Shown: one piece after another, positions 8,689 to 15,941 of the stretch
Layout of the letters: each line of letters begins with the position of its first letter
How positions within the stretch are numbered: position 1 is the first letter of the stretch
The notes under the pieces: generated by a model
The model's input: only the letters and a program-made list of their open reading frames with translations
Told to the model about the DNA's origin: nothing
The model's database searches: none
From: an uncultured Collinsella sp.
GTDB lineage: Bacteria; Actinomycetota; Coriobacteriia; Coriobacteriales; Coriobacteriaceae
Direction: 5' to 3'
NCBI GenBank assembly: GCA_958403385.1
Contig: CATXXC010000001.1
Coordinates: 121,864-185,863, forward strand
Length of the DNA stretch: 64,000 nucleotides
Position numbers and translations under genes: made by a program

Positions 8689-9414
8689 CTACGCAACATC
8701 CCAGGGCTGGAGTTCGTCGCCCAGGCGAACGATGCAGTCGTAGAGCACGGTATGGCGCTCGGCAGGGTTGGCATCCCGATGAAAATGCCCGTAGTACCAG
8801 CGCTTGTAATCCAAGCGGTCTTCCAGCTCATCGAAAAATGCCGTAAGCCGATCAACGGCGGGGTAATTCCAGCCAGGCCCCGGATAGAGCGTGGGCGAAA
8901 GCATGCGCGTAGAGCAGGTGTGGGTGATCACGTAGTCGACCTTCCAGTCTACGCTGTCGAGCTTTGTCCGCGCCTCCTCAAAGTTGCGCTCGTCCGACAG
9001 CTCCTGCGGCCACCAGCTGGAATACGGTATGCGGTATTCCTTGTCCACGCTCGTGGCACCGCCCATAGTAAAGATCGCTGAGCCATCGAGCTCAAAAACC
9101 TCGCCGCGCGTCAGGCGCCGTATGGGGGAGGTATCCGACAGGCGCTGCGTCAGCCCACCGTGCCACAACTCCATGGGACGCTCCGCCCAGTGATCGAAAC
9201 GCTCGTGGTTGCCGTCGACGAACAGCACGGTATAGGGGCGCGATTCCAGCCAAGCGATATCGGTGCATTCCTCGGCAGAGAAATCCCACGGAAAGCCAAA
9301 GTCACCCGCGACAATCAGATAGTCATCGCTCGTCAGGCTGTCCCCAAGGTCCCAATCGCGCAGCTTTTGCATGTCGAGGCCGCCGTGAATATCGCCCGTC
9401 ACATAGACCGTCAT
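8689..9414 (-). CDS. Calcineurin-like metallophosphoesterase
   Basis: Predicted soluble metal-dependent phosphoesterase of 241 residues. The metal-ligand motifs are in order: GDIHGG (residues about 6-11), GDFGFPWD, GNHERFD, ITHTCS and GHFHRDA, matching the calcineurin-like fold. The substrate is unknown; related proteins in phages and gut bacteria act on protein or nucleotide phosphates. The ATG at 9414 places the first metal motif six residues in, as normal for the family; an upstream ATG at 9450 would add 12 residues and is less likely. It converges with gluQ, with 15 bases between stop codons. Confidence 0.9.
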   Translation of the reverse strand: MTVYVTGDIHGGLDMQKLRDWDLGDSLTSDDYLIVAGDFGFPWDFSAEECTDIAWLESRPYTVLFVDGNHERFDHWAERPMELWHGGLTQRLSDTSPIRRLTRGEVFELDGSAIFTMGGATSVDKEYRIPYSSWWPQELSDERNFEEARTKLDSVDWKVDYVITHTCSTRMLSPTLYPGPGWNYPAVDRLTAFFDELEDRLDYKRWYYGHFHRDANPAERHTVLYDCIVRLGDELQPWDVA

Positions 9415-9499
9415 CGGATTACCACTTCCCTGCAAGTCGCCAGCCCGCATTCTGCACGATCACTAAGCCAACCGTTCCAGCCCTTCCATCCCTTAGGGC

Positions 9500-9739
9500 T
9501 TACCCCTCGTTCTTCCAACCAAACGGATCAAACACCCAAAAGATCAGATCGAGCACGCCGCCGGTCATCATGGCGCCGGCAAGGGCCATATAAACGTGCA
9601 GAGAGCTGGCACTTCGGAGCACGTCGAACGGCCCCAGAACAGCCAGCAGCGCGACCGCTGCGCCGGCAAGGCAAAGCGCAAGGCACGGCCCCGCGTCCTT
9701 AACGCATTTCTTTGCGAGATGCTTGGTGTTGTCGCTCAT
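9500..9739 (-). CDS. Small two-helix membrane protein
   Basis: A 79-residue protein of unknown function. Two hydrophobic segments (about 17-37 and 47-70) flank a short polar loop, and a charged end (FGWKNEG) follows. The ATG at 9739 follows AAGGAG at ideal distance, which supports translation; the longer frame upstream to 9889 is Cys-rich and lacks coding character. It is on the same strand as the upstream palindromic element at 9900-10081 and the downstream phosphoesterase, but an 85-base gap makes an operon uncertain. Confidence 0.7.
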   Translation of the reverse strand: MSDNTKHLAKKCVKDAGPCLALCLAGAAVALLAVLGPFDVLRSASSLHVYMALAGAMMTGGVLDLIFWVFDPFGWKNEG

Positions 9740-9899
9740 CAATATCGAACTCCTTAGAAGATCGTTGTTCAGATGTATGCCGCCGCGGCAGAGCAGGGCG
9801 GCAGGGCAAGTGTCACATGCCGTGCGGACATCAATGGAGAAACCGTCTGCTCGACCAACCATTGACGCCGTTTTACACCGGTACCCCATCCCCCGCTAT

Positions 9900-10081
9900 C
9901 GAGGTCTAATACTTTTCCGCGAAGTGAACGTCTGTTTTTGGACCCCTGGAGCATCCGCATTTTTCAACGGCATAAACGCAGGATTCTGGCATCAAAGCCG
10001 CAGGAAACGGCACCCGAAAAGTGTCGATGCTTCGAGGGTCCGTTTTCGCTCATTCACTTCTCGGAAAAGTATTAGACCTCG
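9900..10081. repeat. Long imperfect palindrome, about 180 bp
   Basis: The ends are inverted repeats: GAGGTCTAATACTTTTCC (9901-9918) followed by a near match through 9928, and the complementary arm at 10053-10080 (27 of 28 positions pair). Pairing continues inward more loosely (TTTTTGGACCC against GGGTCCGTTTT), so the whole element can fold into one extended hairpin. No ORF fits. It looks like a MITE-like or REP-derived element. It fills most of the 554-base gap 9740-10293. Confidence 0.8.
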
Positions 10082-10147
10082 CTGCTAGCTACCCAGAAGA
10101 GCACCCCCCTTCCCCACCGTCACCCAAAAACTCATCCAACATTAATC

Positions 10148-10175
10148 TTGGCTCAAGAATCGCTTAATCTATAAC
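10148..10175 (+). promoter_or_regulatory. Candidate promoter of the DUF4342-two-component operon
   Basis: TTGGCT (10148-10153), 16-base spacer, TATAAC (10170-10175). It is placed about 120 bases ahead of the first ATG of the operon. Strength and start point are inferred from sequence only. Confidence 0.5.
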
Positions 10176-10293
10176 CTGCACTATAGAGTTCGACCGAGGG
10201 CGGGGCGGCGCCGCGCAACGCAGGCCGCCGAACGCAACGCTCGCGCCCGGGCAGATCGCCCGGCGTCGCGCCCATCGAACGAAAGGATAGGTC

Positions 10294-10836
10294 ATGGACG
10301 ACCTCGAAAAAGTTGAAACCATCCGCACCAAGTGCAACGTGAGCTACACCGATGCCAAGGCGGCGCTCGATGCCGCCGACGGCAACGTCCTGGATGCCAT
10401 CATTTGGCTCGAGTCGCAGGGCAAGACGCAGACCACGTCGGCGCACGCCGCCACCGAGTCCGCGCCAGTCGATGAGCCCTCAGCCGAGATGGTCGCCGCG
10501 CAGGCCGCCTACGAGAAGTCGAGCGAAAAGACCGACTTCTCCAAGAAGATGGACAGCGTATGGGAGTACCTCAAAAAGCTCTTCCGCCTGAGCCTGGACA
10601 CCAAGTTTATCGCCACGCGCCGCGACGCGATCATCCTCAACATTCCCATCCTGATCCCCATCATCGCCCTGTTTGCCTGGGGCGCTACGATTTGGCTGAT
10701 GCTGATTGGCCTGTTCTTTGGCATGCGCTACCGCATCGATAGCGACGGCGACGTGCCCGGCAGCATCAACAACCTTATGAATCACGCCGCCGATGCCGCG
10801 GACGACATCAAGCAAAATCTGAACGACGACAAGTAA
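10294..10836 (+). CDS. DUF4342 / UBA-like domain membrane protein
   Basis: A 180-residue protein with two recognisable parts. Residues about 1-45 (LEKVETIRTKCNVSYTDAKAALDAADGNVLDAIIWLES) form a UBA/TS-N-like three-helix fold, as at the start of EF-Ts. Residues about 95-150 form the DUF4342 region with a hydrophobic hairpin (ILNIPILIPIIALFAWGATIWLMLIGLFFGMRY). The function of the family is unknown; a membrane-associated regulatory role is plausible. The start has GAAAGGATAGG upstream. It is 18 bases from the response regulator gene, so the three genes 10294-12919 are probably cotranscribed and this protein may serve the two-component system. Confidence 0.85.
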   Translation: MDDLEKVETIRTKCNVSYTDAKAALDAADGNVLDAIIWLESQGKTQTTSAHAATESAPVDEPSAEMVAAQAAYEKSSEKTDFSKKMDSVWEYLKKLFRLSLDTKFIATRRDAIILNIPILIPIIALFAWGATIWLMLIGLFFGMRYRIDSDGDVPGSINNLMNHAADAADDIKQNLNDDK

Positions 10837-10854
10837 TCGCAGACGGAGGCACGC

Positions 10855-11640
10855 ATGGCACGGATCCTGATCGTAGAGGACGAGGAGAAAATCGCCCGCT
10901 TTGTGACGCTCGAGCTGGAGCACGAGGGCTACCAGGTGGAGCACGCCGCCGACGGCCGCACCGCCGTGGACCTGGCGCTGGAGCGCGACTACGATCTGAT
11001 TCTGCTCGATGTGCTGTTGCCGCAGCTCAACGGCATGGAGGTCCTGCGACGTGTCCGCAAGCACAAGGATGTGCCGGTGATTATGGTCACCGCGCGCGAT
11101 GCCGTGATGGACAAGGTTGCCGGGCTCGATGCCGGCGCCGACGATTACCTGACCAAGCCATTTGCGATTGAGGAACTGTTCGCCCGGATCCGCGTGGCGC
11201 TGAAGCGCTCGGAGGCCGTGCGGGCGGCTTCGGGCGTTGGCGGCGCCGGCGCCGGGACGGGCACTGCGGCCGGTGCGGGCGTCGGCGCCGGTGCGATACC
11301 CCCGGTCAGCGACTCGGCCCAGGCTTCCGCCTCGCCCTCCCCCGCTACGCTCACCGTTGGCTCGGTTGTGCTCGATCCCGACCGCCGCGAAGTCACGGTC
11401 GGAGGCTCGCCCATCGCGCTCACGGCCCGCGAGTTCGACGTTCTCGCCCTGCTTATGGCGCATGCCAAAACCGTGCTCACGCGCGAGCGCATCGCGCACG
11501 AGGCGCTGGGCTACGAATACGTGGGCGACACCAACAACGTCGACGTGCACATCGCGCATCTACGCGCCAAGATCGAGGACGCCGGCGGCGCCCGCATCAT
11601 CCAGACCGTGCGCGGAGTGGGCTATGTCTGCCGCGCGTAA
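10855..11640 (+). CDS. OmpR-family response regulator
   Basis: DNA-binding response regulator of 261 residues. The receiver domain has VEDEE, phospho-acceptor Asp52 (LLDVLLP) and the switch Lys in YLTKPF. The winged-helix domain (about 160-261) includes LTAREFDVLALL and ends TVRGVGYVCRA. It most resembles ArlR/CutR-type regulators. An unusual feature is the interdomain linker (about 122-158), extended to nearly 40 residues of Ala, Gly, Thr and Pro, about twice the usual length. Its last 17 bases overlap the start of the kinase gene, so the two are translationally coupled. Confidence 0.94.
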   Translation: MARILIVEDEEKIARFVTLELEHEGYQVEHAADGRTAVDLALERDYDLILLDVLLPQLNGMEVLRRVRKHKDVPVIMVTARDAVMDKVAGLDAGADDYLTKPFAIEELFARIRVALKRSEAVRAASGVGGAGAGTGTAAGAGVGAGAIPPVSDSAQASASPSPATLTVGSVVLDPDRREVTVGGSPIALTAREFDVLALLMAHAKTVLTRERIAHEALGYEYVGDTNNVDVHIAHLRAKIEDAGGARIIQTVRGVGYVCRA

Positions 11641-12919
11641 CGCCGAGGCCAAGCGCGTCACCTCCATCGCCCGCGCCATCAACTGGAGCTATATGTGGCG
11701 CCGCCTGATGAGCTACGTTTGGCTCGACCTGCTGCTAGTAGTGATTGTGGCGGCGATCCTCGTCTATGGATACAACCAGACGCTGCCCGATGGCGCGTTT
11801 ACCGCAGGCTGGATTCCCGGCGCCACCGTTCACGGCATGTCGCTGACGCCCGCGCGCGGCTGGGACCTGACAACGCTCACCTATACCGTCGAGCTTGCGC
11901 GTACCACCAAGACCTTCCCCCTCGCGCAGGACCTCATCGCACTTTGGCCCCTCTATATCGTTGTTGTAGGTTGGCAGGTCATCAGCATGCTCGATATGCT
12001 CGGCGGCGCTCGCCGTGTGCGCCGCACCATGGCGCCGCTCAACGACCTGGCCCTGCGCGTGGACGAGCTCGGCCGCATGCAGCTCTCCGGCGGCAAGATG
12101 GAAACGCTGGAGCAAGCCATCGAGCGCGCGAGCGTCGACTCGCCGAGCGTCACCACCGGCGACGCCGACCTGGCAAGCATCGAGGTCGCACTCAACCGCC
12201 TGCTGCGCCAGATGCAAGAGGCCAAGCTGCAGCAGATGCGCTTTGTCAACGATGCAAGCCACGAGCTGCGCACGCCCATCGCGGTGATTCAGGGCTACGT
12301 GAACATGCTCGACCGCTGGGGTAAGGACGACCCGGACGTGCTGGCGGAATCCATCGCGTCCCTTAAAGCCGAAAGCGAGCACATGCAAGAGCTTGTGGAG
12401 CAGCTGCTGTTTTTGGCGCGCGGCGATGCCGGGCGCACGGTCCTGCGGCGCGCGCATACCAACTTGGCTGCACTGGTCAGCGAGGTATGCGAAGAATCGC
12501 AGATGATCGATACCGAGCACACGTATCGGCTGGCTTCTGACGCTGCGCTTGCCAGCGACCCGCGCTGCGACGCGCCCGTCGACGTGGCGCTCGTGAAGCA
12601 GGCTCTGCGCGTGATCGTGCAAAACGCCGCCAAGTACTCGGATGCGGGAACGACCGTCACATTTGGCATAACGCCGGATGCGGGCGCGGGCACGATCGAC
12701 ATAAGTGTTGAGGACGAGGGCATCGGCATGAACCAGGAATCCGCAGCTCACGCGTTTGAACGGTTCTACCGCGCCGACAACGCACGCGATGCCGGCGCGC
12801 AGGGCTCGGGTCTGGGGCTTGCCATTGCCAAGTGGATCGTCGATAGCCATGGCGGCGTCATTGGCGTGACCTCAGTCGAGGGCGTCGGCAGCCGCTTTAC
12901 GATTCGCCTGCCACGATAG
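11624..12919 (+). CDS. HAMP-type sensor histidine kinase
   Basis: Membrane sensor kinase of 431 residues, partner of the overlapping regulator. Membrane helices near 30-50 and 104-124 enclose a small extracellular domain of about 55 residues. They are followed by a HAMP region, the H-box with His213 (FVNDASHELRTPIAVIQGY), N-box (VIVQNAAKYS), G1 (VEDEGIGM) and G2 (GSGLGLAIAKW). The ATG at 11624 lies inside the regulator gene and follows GGAGTG; the frame is open far upstream, but that part is the antiparallel shadow of the regulator gene. Signal unknown; the architecture is close to ArlS-like kinases. Confidence 0.93.
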   Translation: MSAARNAEAKRVTSIARAINWSYMWRRLMSYVWLDLLLVVIVAAILVYGYNQTLPDGAFTAGWIPGATVHGMSLTPARGWDLTTLTYTVELARTTKTFPLAQDLIALWPLYIVVVGWQVISMLDMLGGARRVRRTMAPLNDLALRVDELGRMQLSGGKMETLEQAIERASVDSPSVTTGDADLASIEVALNRLLRQMQEAKLQQMRFVNDASHELRTPIAVIQGYVNMLDRWGKDDPDVLAESIASLKAESEHMQELVEQLLFLARGDAGRTVLRRAHTNLAALVSEVCEESQMIDTEHTYRLASDAALASDPRCDAPVDVALVKQALRVIVQNAAKYSDAGTTVTFGITPDAGAGTIDISVEDEGIGMNQESAAHAFERFYRADNARDAGAQGSGLGLAIAKWIVDSHGGVIGVTSVEGVGSRFTIRLPR

Positions 12920-12938
12920 GAAGCCCCTCGGCATAAAT

Positions 12939-12972
12939 AAAGGGATAGGGCCACGCGACCCTATCCCTTTTT
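12939..12972. terminator. Bidirectional terminator between the kinase gene and the VOC gene
   Basis: Perfect 12-bp stem AAAGGGATAGGG / CCCTATCCCTTT (12939-12950 and 12959-12970) with 8-base loop. TTTTT follows on the plus strand and TTTATTTA on the minus strand, so it can end both converging units. Confidence 0.9.
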
Positions 12973-12994
12973 GCCAGCTATGGCAGCTTGTGCG

Positions 12995-13369
12995 CTACTC
13001 GCGGCACAGGTGCACGGCGAAACCGGCGAACTCGCGCTTAAAGTACACGAGCTTGGTACCACCGTCGGGCAGCAGCGCGCGCGACTCTTCGTTGACCTCG
13101 AGCCCGCGCTCGGCAAACCACTTCTCAGCTGCATCGATGTCGTTAACGGCAAAGCCGATGTGGCCCTTGGTGCCACGACCGTTCTGCTTCATGATCTCGA
13201 CCAGCGAATCGTTGAAGTACGAAACCGGGGTCTCGATAACAGGCAGGCCCATCATCGTCGAGAACAGCTCCGCGATCTCCAGGGCGTCTGCCGGGTCGGC
13301 GGCGTTAATGCCCACATGGGCAACGCGCATGCCAAAGAGCTCGACCGGGTTGACGTTCTGCTCACTCAT
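12995..13369 (-). CDS. VOC family (glyoxalase-fold) protein
   Basis: A 124-residue vicinal-oxygen-chelate protein with paired beta-alpha-beta-beta-beta modules: VAHVGINAADPADALEIAELFSTMMGL in the first half and GHIGFAVNDIDAAEKWFAERGLEV in the second. Metal ligands plausibly include the His in RVAHVGI, His in GHIGF and a C-terminal acidic residue. The substrate is unknown; similar small VOC proteins sit beside PTS genes in gut bacteria. The start at 13369 is 11 bases after the stop of the upstream PTS IIB gene, so the two form an operon. A longer frame reaching 13687 only overlaps the IIB gene and is rejected. Confidence 0.88.
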   Translation of the reverse strand: MSEQNVNPVELFGMRVAHVGINAADPADALEIAELFSTMMGLPVIETPVSYFNDSLVEIMKQNGRGTKGHIGFAVNDIDAAEKWFAERGLEVNEESRALLPDGGTKLVYFKREFAGFAVHLCRE

Positions 13370-13380
13370 ACAGGCAGTGC

Positions 13381-13668
13381 CTACTGAGCCATGACGTCGA
13401 GAACGGCCTTCTCGGCAGCGACGCGGTTCATGCCGGTCATGAAGGGCACGCCGCTCACGTACGGGCAGGTGAGGCCTTCGGGGGCAACGGTGGTGGCGAT
13501 CAGCAGGTCGGCGCCCTCGTCGCAGTAGTCCTTGGCCTCGGAGATGGCGCACTGCACGATCTCGTACTTGTCGGCGTAACCGTTGGCGTCGAGCAAGGTG
13601 GCGACCTTCTGGGCAACGAGCGTGGAAGTAGCAGCGCCAGCACCGCAAGCCAAAACGATCTTCTTCAT
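13381..13668 (-). CDS. PTS IIB component, galactitol/ascorbate-type
   Basis: A 95-residue stand-alone PTS EIIB domain. The phosphocysteine loop is at the start (ACGAGAATSTL, Cys8), and the rest follows the GatB/UlaB fold (LIATTVAPEGLTCPYVSGVPFMTGMN). EIIB passes phosphate from EIIA to the incoming sugar, but no matching IIA or IIC lies nearby. The only neighbour is the VOC gene 11 bases downstream. It may serve a permease encoded elsewhere or have become a regulatory phosphocarrier. GGGAG precedes the ATG at good distance. Confidence 0.9.
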   Translation of the reverse strand: MKKIVLACGAGAATSTLVAQKVATLLDANGYADKYEIVQCAISEAKDYCDEGADLLIATTVAPEGLTCPYVSGVPFMTGMNRVAAEKAVLDVMAQ

Positions 13669-13770
13669 AGGTAATGTCTCCCTTCATGGTTTACTTTAGG
13701 TAAGTGTACCGCAGCGAGCGATGGCACTCAGCCTCGATGAGCTTTTATGCTAGTTTGCTTGCGCGCTGCG

Positions 13771-13776
13771 TATAAT
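13771..13776 (+). promoter_or_regulatory. TATAAT -10 element ahead of the 13832 gene
   Basis: A consensus -10 hexamer 55 bases upstream of the ATG. No good -35 is visible at 16-18 bases. Confidence 0.45.
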
Positions 13777-13831
13777 ACATCTAGTACGTGTTGTCATACC
13801 GCTCGCTTTATGAGCGACTAAGGACCCCAAT

Positions 13832-14455
13832 ATGCCCGATTCCCGCACCCTCTGGACCGCCGTCGTTATCATCTGCATCGCCGTGTCGGTGTTCTTTAGC
13901 GTCAAAAAACGCACCACGTTCAAGCGCTTGCAGCAGCTTATGGCTGCCAAGCAGTGGGATGAGTTCGATCGTTTGCTCGACGGCAAACTCACCAGCATGC
14001 TGTACCCGCGCTACAACCGCGACTACCTGCGTCTGAACTCCTATCTGCTGCGCGAGGACCATAAGCGCGCCGACGAGATGTTCGACCTGCTGCTGGGACT
14101 CAACCTCCCCAAGATGCAGCGTGTCGACCTGGTAATTAAGGCCTTTAACTACTACGTTGGCCAGGAGGACCGCAAAAAGTCCAAGGAGCTGCTGCACGAG
14201 ATCAAAGGCTTTGAGGGCGGCCAGGCCGAGGCAGTCGCACACGAATGCCAACTGATGTACGACACGATGATTCTCAAGCGCCACAACGACATTCCCGAGC
14301 TGGAGCGCATGCTCAAGGAGGCCGGTGACGACAAGGTCAAGAGCTGCCGCTTGGAGTATCTGTTGGCTCTGCAGTACAAGAACAAGGGCGACGAAGCCAA
14401 GTTCCAGGAGTTCCTGGAGAAGTCGGGGCAACACTCGATGGCCGTCAACGCGTAA
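13832..14455 (+). CDS. Membrane-anchored helical-repeat protein of unknown function
   Basis: A 207-residue protein with one N-terminal membrane helix (about 8-24, WTAVVIICIAVSVFFSV), then a basic patch (KKRTTFKR) and an all-helical, TPR-like body (YLRLNSYLLREDHKRADEMFDLLLGLNLP; LEYLLALQYKNKGDEAKFQEFLEKSG). The topology suggests an inner-face, membrane-tethered adaptor, but no specific function can be assigned. AAGGA lies 7 bases before the ATG. It is a single gene immediately ahead of tRNA-Leu. Confidence 0.8.
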   Translation: MPDSRTLWTAVVIICIAVSVFFSVKKRTTFKRLQQLMAAKQWDEFDRLLDGKLTSMLYPRYNRDYLRLNSYLLREDHKRADEMFDLLLGLNLPKMQRVDLVIKAFNYYVGQEDRKKSKELLHEIKGFEGGQAEAVAHECQLMYDTMILKRHNDIPELERMLKEAGDDKVKSCRLEYLLALQYKNKGDEAKFQEFLEKSGQHSMAVNA

Positions 14456-14486
14456 CGGACGGCTTGTGCTAGACTTCTAGTCTCAC

Positions 14487-14571
14487 GGGGGCGTGGCGGA
14501 ATTGGCATACGCAGGAGACTTAAAATCTCTCGCCGCAAGGATTGTGGGTTCGAGTCCCACCGCCCCTACCA
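14487..14571 (+). tRNA. tRNA-Leu (UAA)
   Basis: An 85-nt class II tRNA. The acceptor stem GGGGGCG pairs with CGCCCCT (one G-U), the anticodon loop CTTAAAA gives UAA (14521-14523), a long variable arm follows (CTCGCCGCAAGGATT region), the T arm is GTGGG-TTCGAGT-CCCAC, and CCA is encoded. A terminator hairpin follows directly. Confidence 0.95.
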
Positions 14572-14583
14572 TATGGAGCTTTC

Positions 14584-14622
14584 GAGCCCGTGTCCCCAAG
14601 GGATGCGGGCTCACTTCTTTTA
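14584..14622 (+). terminator. Terminator of tRNA-Leu
   Basis: GAGCCCG / CGGGCTC stem (14584-14590 and 14606-14612) followed by a T-rich stretch. A near-copy occurs at 14781-14820. Confidence 0.8.
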
Positions 14623-14770
14623 GATGCCGGTGGGACTCGAACCCGCGAGGGGGGGGCGAGCGTCAAGCGGACGCGCAGCGTCCGCAGCGAGCCGGCGAGG
14701 GCGCCAGCAGGCGTCCGAAGCCGGTGCGGATTTGCGCAGCAAATGCGCGGACGTCCCACCGCCCCTACCA
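14623..14770 (+). repeat. Insertion-like segment carrying an inverted T-arm copy and a direct copy of the tRNA-Leu 3' end
   Basis: 14628-14644 (CGGTGGGACTCGAACCC) is the exact reverse complement of tRNA-Leu positions 14546-14562. 14753-14770 (GTCCCACCGCCCCTACCA) is an 18-base direct copy of the tRNA 3' end at 14554-14571. The DNA between holds G-rich and self-complementary pieces (GCGGACGCGCAGCGTCCGC). No ORF fits. It is not a functional tRNA because the D and anticodon arms are absent. Confidence 0.85.
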
Positions 14771-14780
14771 TTTGGTTTTT

Positions 14781-14820
14781 ACGAGCCCGCGTCCCCCAGG
14801 GATGCGGGCTCGTTTCTTTT
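14781..14820 (+). terminator. Duplicated tRNA-Leu-type terminator
   Basis: ACGAGCCCGC / GCGGGCTCGT (14781-14790 and 14804-14813) followed by T-rich sequence. It is closely similar to the terminator at 14584-14622 and follows the duplicated tRNA 3' end at the same distance. Confidence 0.8.
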
Positions 14821-14833
14821 ACACGCCGGCGGG

Positions 14834-14912
14834 GCTCTAAGTTGCGGTGGAATAGATCCTGTTTATACCGTTTACCAGCTTATTTAGGAACTATTTCACC
14901 GCAACTCAGAGG
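14834..14912. repeat. AAGTTGCGGTG inverted-repeat element, copy 1
   Basis: Arms AAGTTGCGGTGGAATAG (14839-14855) and CTATTTCACCGCAACT (14891-14906), extended by CTCT/AGAG. The same arms occur in a perfect form at 21593-21661. It sits at the 3' end of the ppx-like gene and may end its transcript. Confidence 0.8.
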
Positions 14913-14919
14913 AAGACGG

Positions 14920-15921
14920 TTAAAGAGCACTCAGGCTCGGGGTCCAGCCGATGGTGGGAGTCGCGCCGTCGAGGGTTTCGTTGATAGTGGCGGCCATGCC
15001 GGCGAGGAGGCTGTTCTCGCTTACGGTGAGCGCATCGTAGCCGCCGGCACGCATGAGCTCGCGGATCACCACGGCGCCGGCCAGAATCACGCCCGCGCGC
15101 TTGGGCTGCACGCCCGGCAACGCGGCAATGCCTGCAACATCCAACGCAGACATGCGCTCGATAGCGGCCGAAACCTGATCCAGCGAAAGCTCGCGCAGGT
15201 GCACAAAGCTCGAATCGTACGGTTCCAGCTCATGAACGAGCGCCACGAGTGTGGTGACGGTGCCACCCACTGCGACCAAGCGTTCGGCGCGCTCAAAATT
15301 GCTCGGCAGGCCCTCAAAATAGGCAGCGAACTGCTCGCCCGCCCACGCGGCAGCGGCAGTAAGCTCGCCGCGTGCGGGCGGCAGTGCCGAGAAAAATCGC
15401 TCCGTCACACGGCGACAACCGATGTCCAGCGAACGCGTGCCCTCCAGCGCAAAGACCCCACGCTCCGGCGCATAGACGCCCGTCGCGAGCTCCGTGGATC
15501 CGCCGCCCGAATCGGCAACAATGATGCGCTCGCCGGCAAAGTCGTGCGCCACGCCAAAAAACGTCAGGCGCGCCTCGACCTCGCCCGGAATCACCTGCGG
15601 TTCGAGCCCCAGCTCACGCAGACCGTCCAGCAGCAGTGCGGCATTGGATGCATCGCGCGCGGCGCTCGTGCATGTGGTGCAAATGCACGCGGCCCCAAAG
15701 GCACGCGCCTCGTCCACAAACATGCGGCATGCAGCGAGCACGCGCTCGACCGCCGCCTCGCAAAAGCGACCCGTCGCGTCCACACCCTCGCCCAGGTCGG
15801 TAATCTCGGTATGCTTGGACGATTCCACGATCGCCCCGCCCTCGACCTGCGCCAGCACCAGTCGCGACGACACCGTTCCCAGATCGATCGCCGCCACCTT
15901 ATATCGTTTGCAATCTGCCAT
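14920..15921 (-). CDS. Ppx/GppA family phosphatase
   Basis: Exopolyphosphatase or pppGpp phosphohydrolase of the actin-like ATPase superfamily, 333 residues, which is the length of the short actinobacterial type without the C-terminal HD domain. Motifs: phosphate 1 AAIDLGTVSSRLV (about 10-22), the catalytic Glu in IPGEVEARLTFFG, phosphate 2 IVADSGGGSTEL, and VGGTVTTLVAL. Which of polyphosphate and (p)ppGpp is the substrate cannot be decided from sequence. It is 20 bases downstream of the DivIC-like gene on the same strand, probably as an operon, an arrangement also common near eno in Actinobacteria. Confidence 0.92.
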   Translation of the reverse strand: MADCKRYKVAAIDLGTVSSRLVLAQVEGGAIVESSKHTEITDLGEGVDATGRFCEAAVERVLAACRMFVDEARAFGAACICTTCTSAARDASNAALLLDGLRELGLEPQVIPGEVEARLTFFGVAHDFAGERIIVADSGGGSTELATGVYAPERGVFALEGTRSLDIGCRRVTERFFSALPPARGELTAAAAWAGEQFAAYFEGLPSNFERAERLVAVGGTVTTLVALVHELEPYDSSFVHLRELSLDQVSAAIERMSALDVAGIAALPGVQPKRAGVILAGAVVIRELMRAGGYDALTVSENSLLAGMAATINETLDGATPTIGWTPSLSAL

Positions 15922-15941
15922 TGCGGGCTCCCCTCCGGGCG

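Noticed and set aside
11735..12850. Minus-strand ORF over the histidine kinase
   Set aside because: Antisense shadow; the plus-strand kinase has every expected motif.
14572..14822. Second tRNA gene
   Set aside because: Only the T-arm/acceptor 3' end is repeated; D arm and anticodon are missing.
14487..14822. Prophage or integrative element at tRNA-Leu
   Set aside because: No integrase or phage gene is present and the repeated segment is only about 200 bp.
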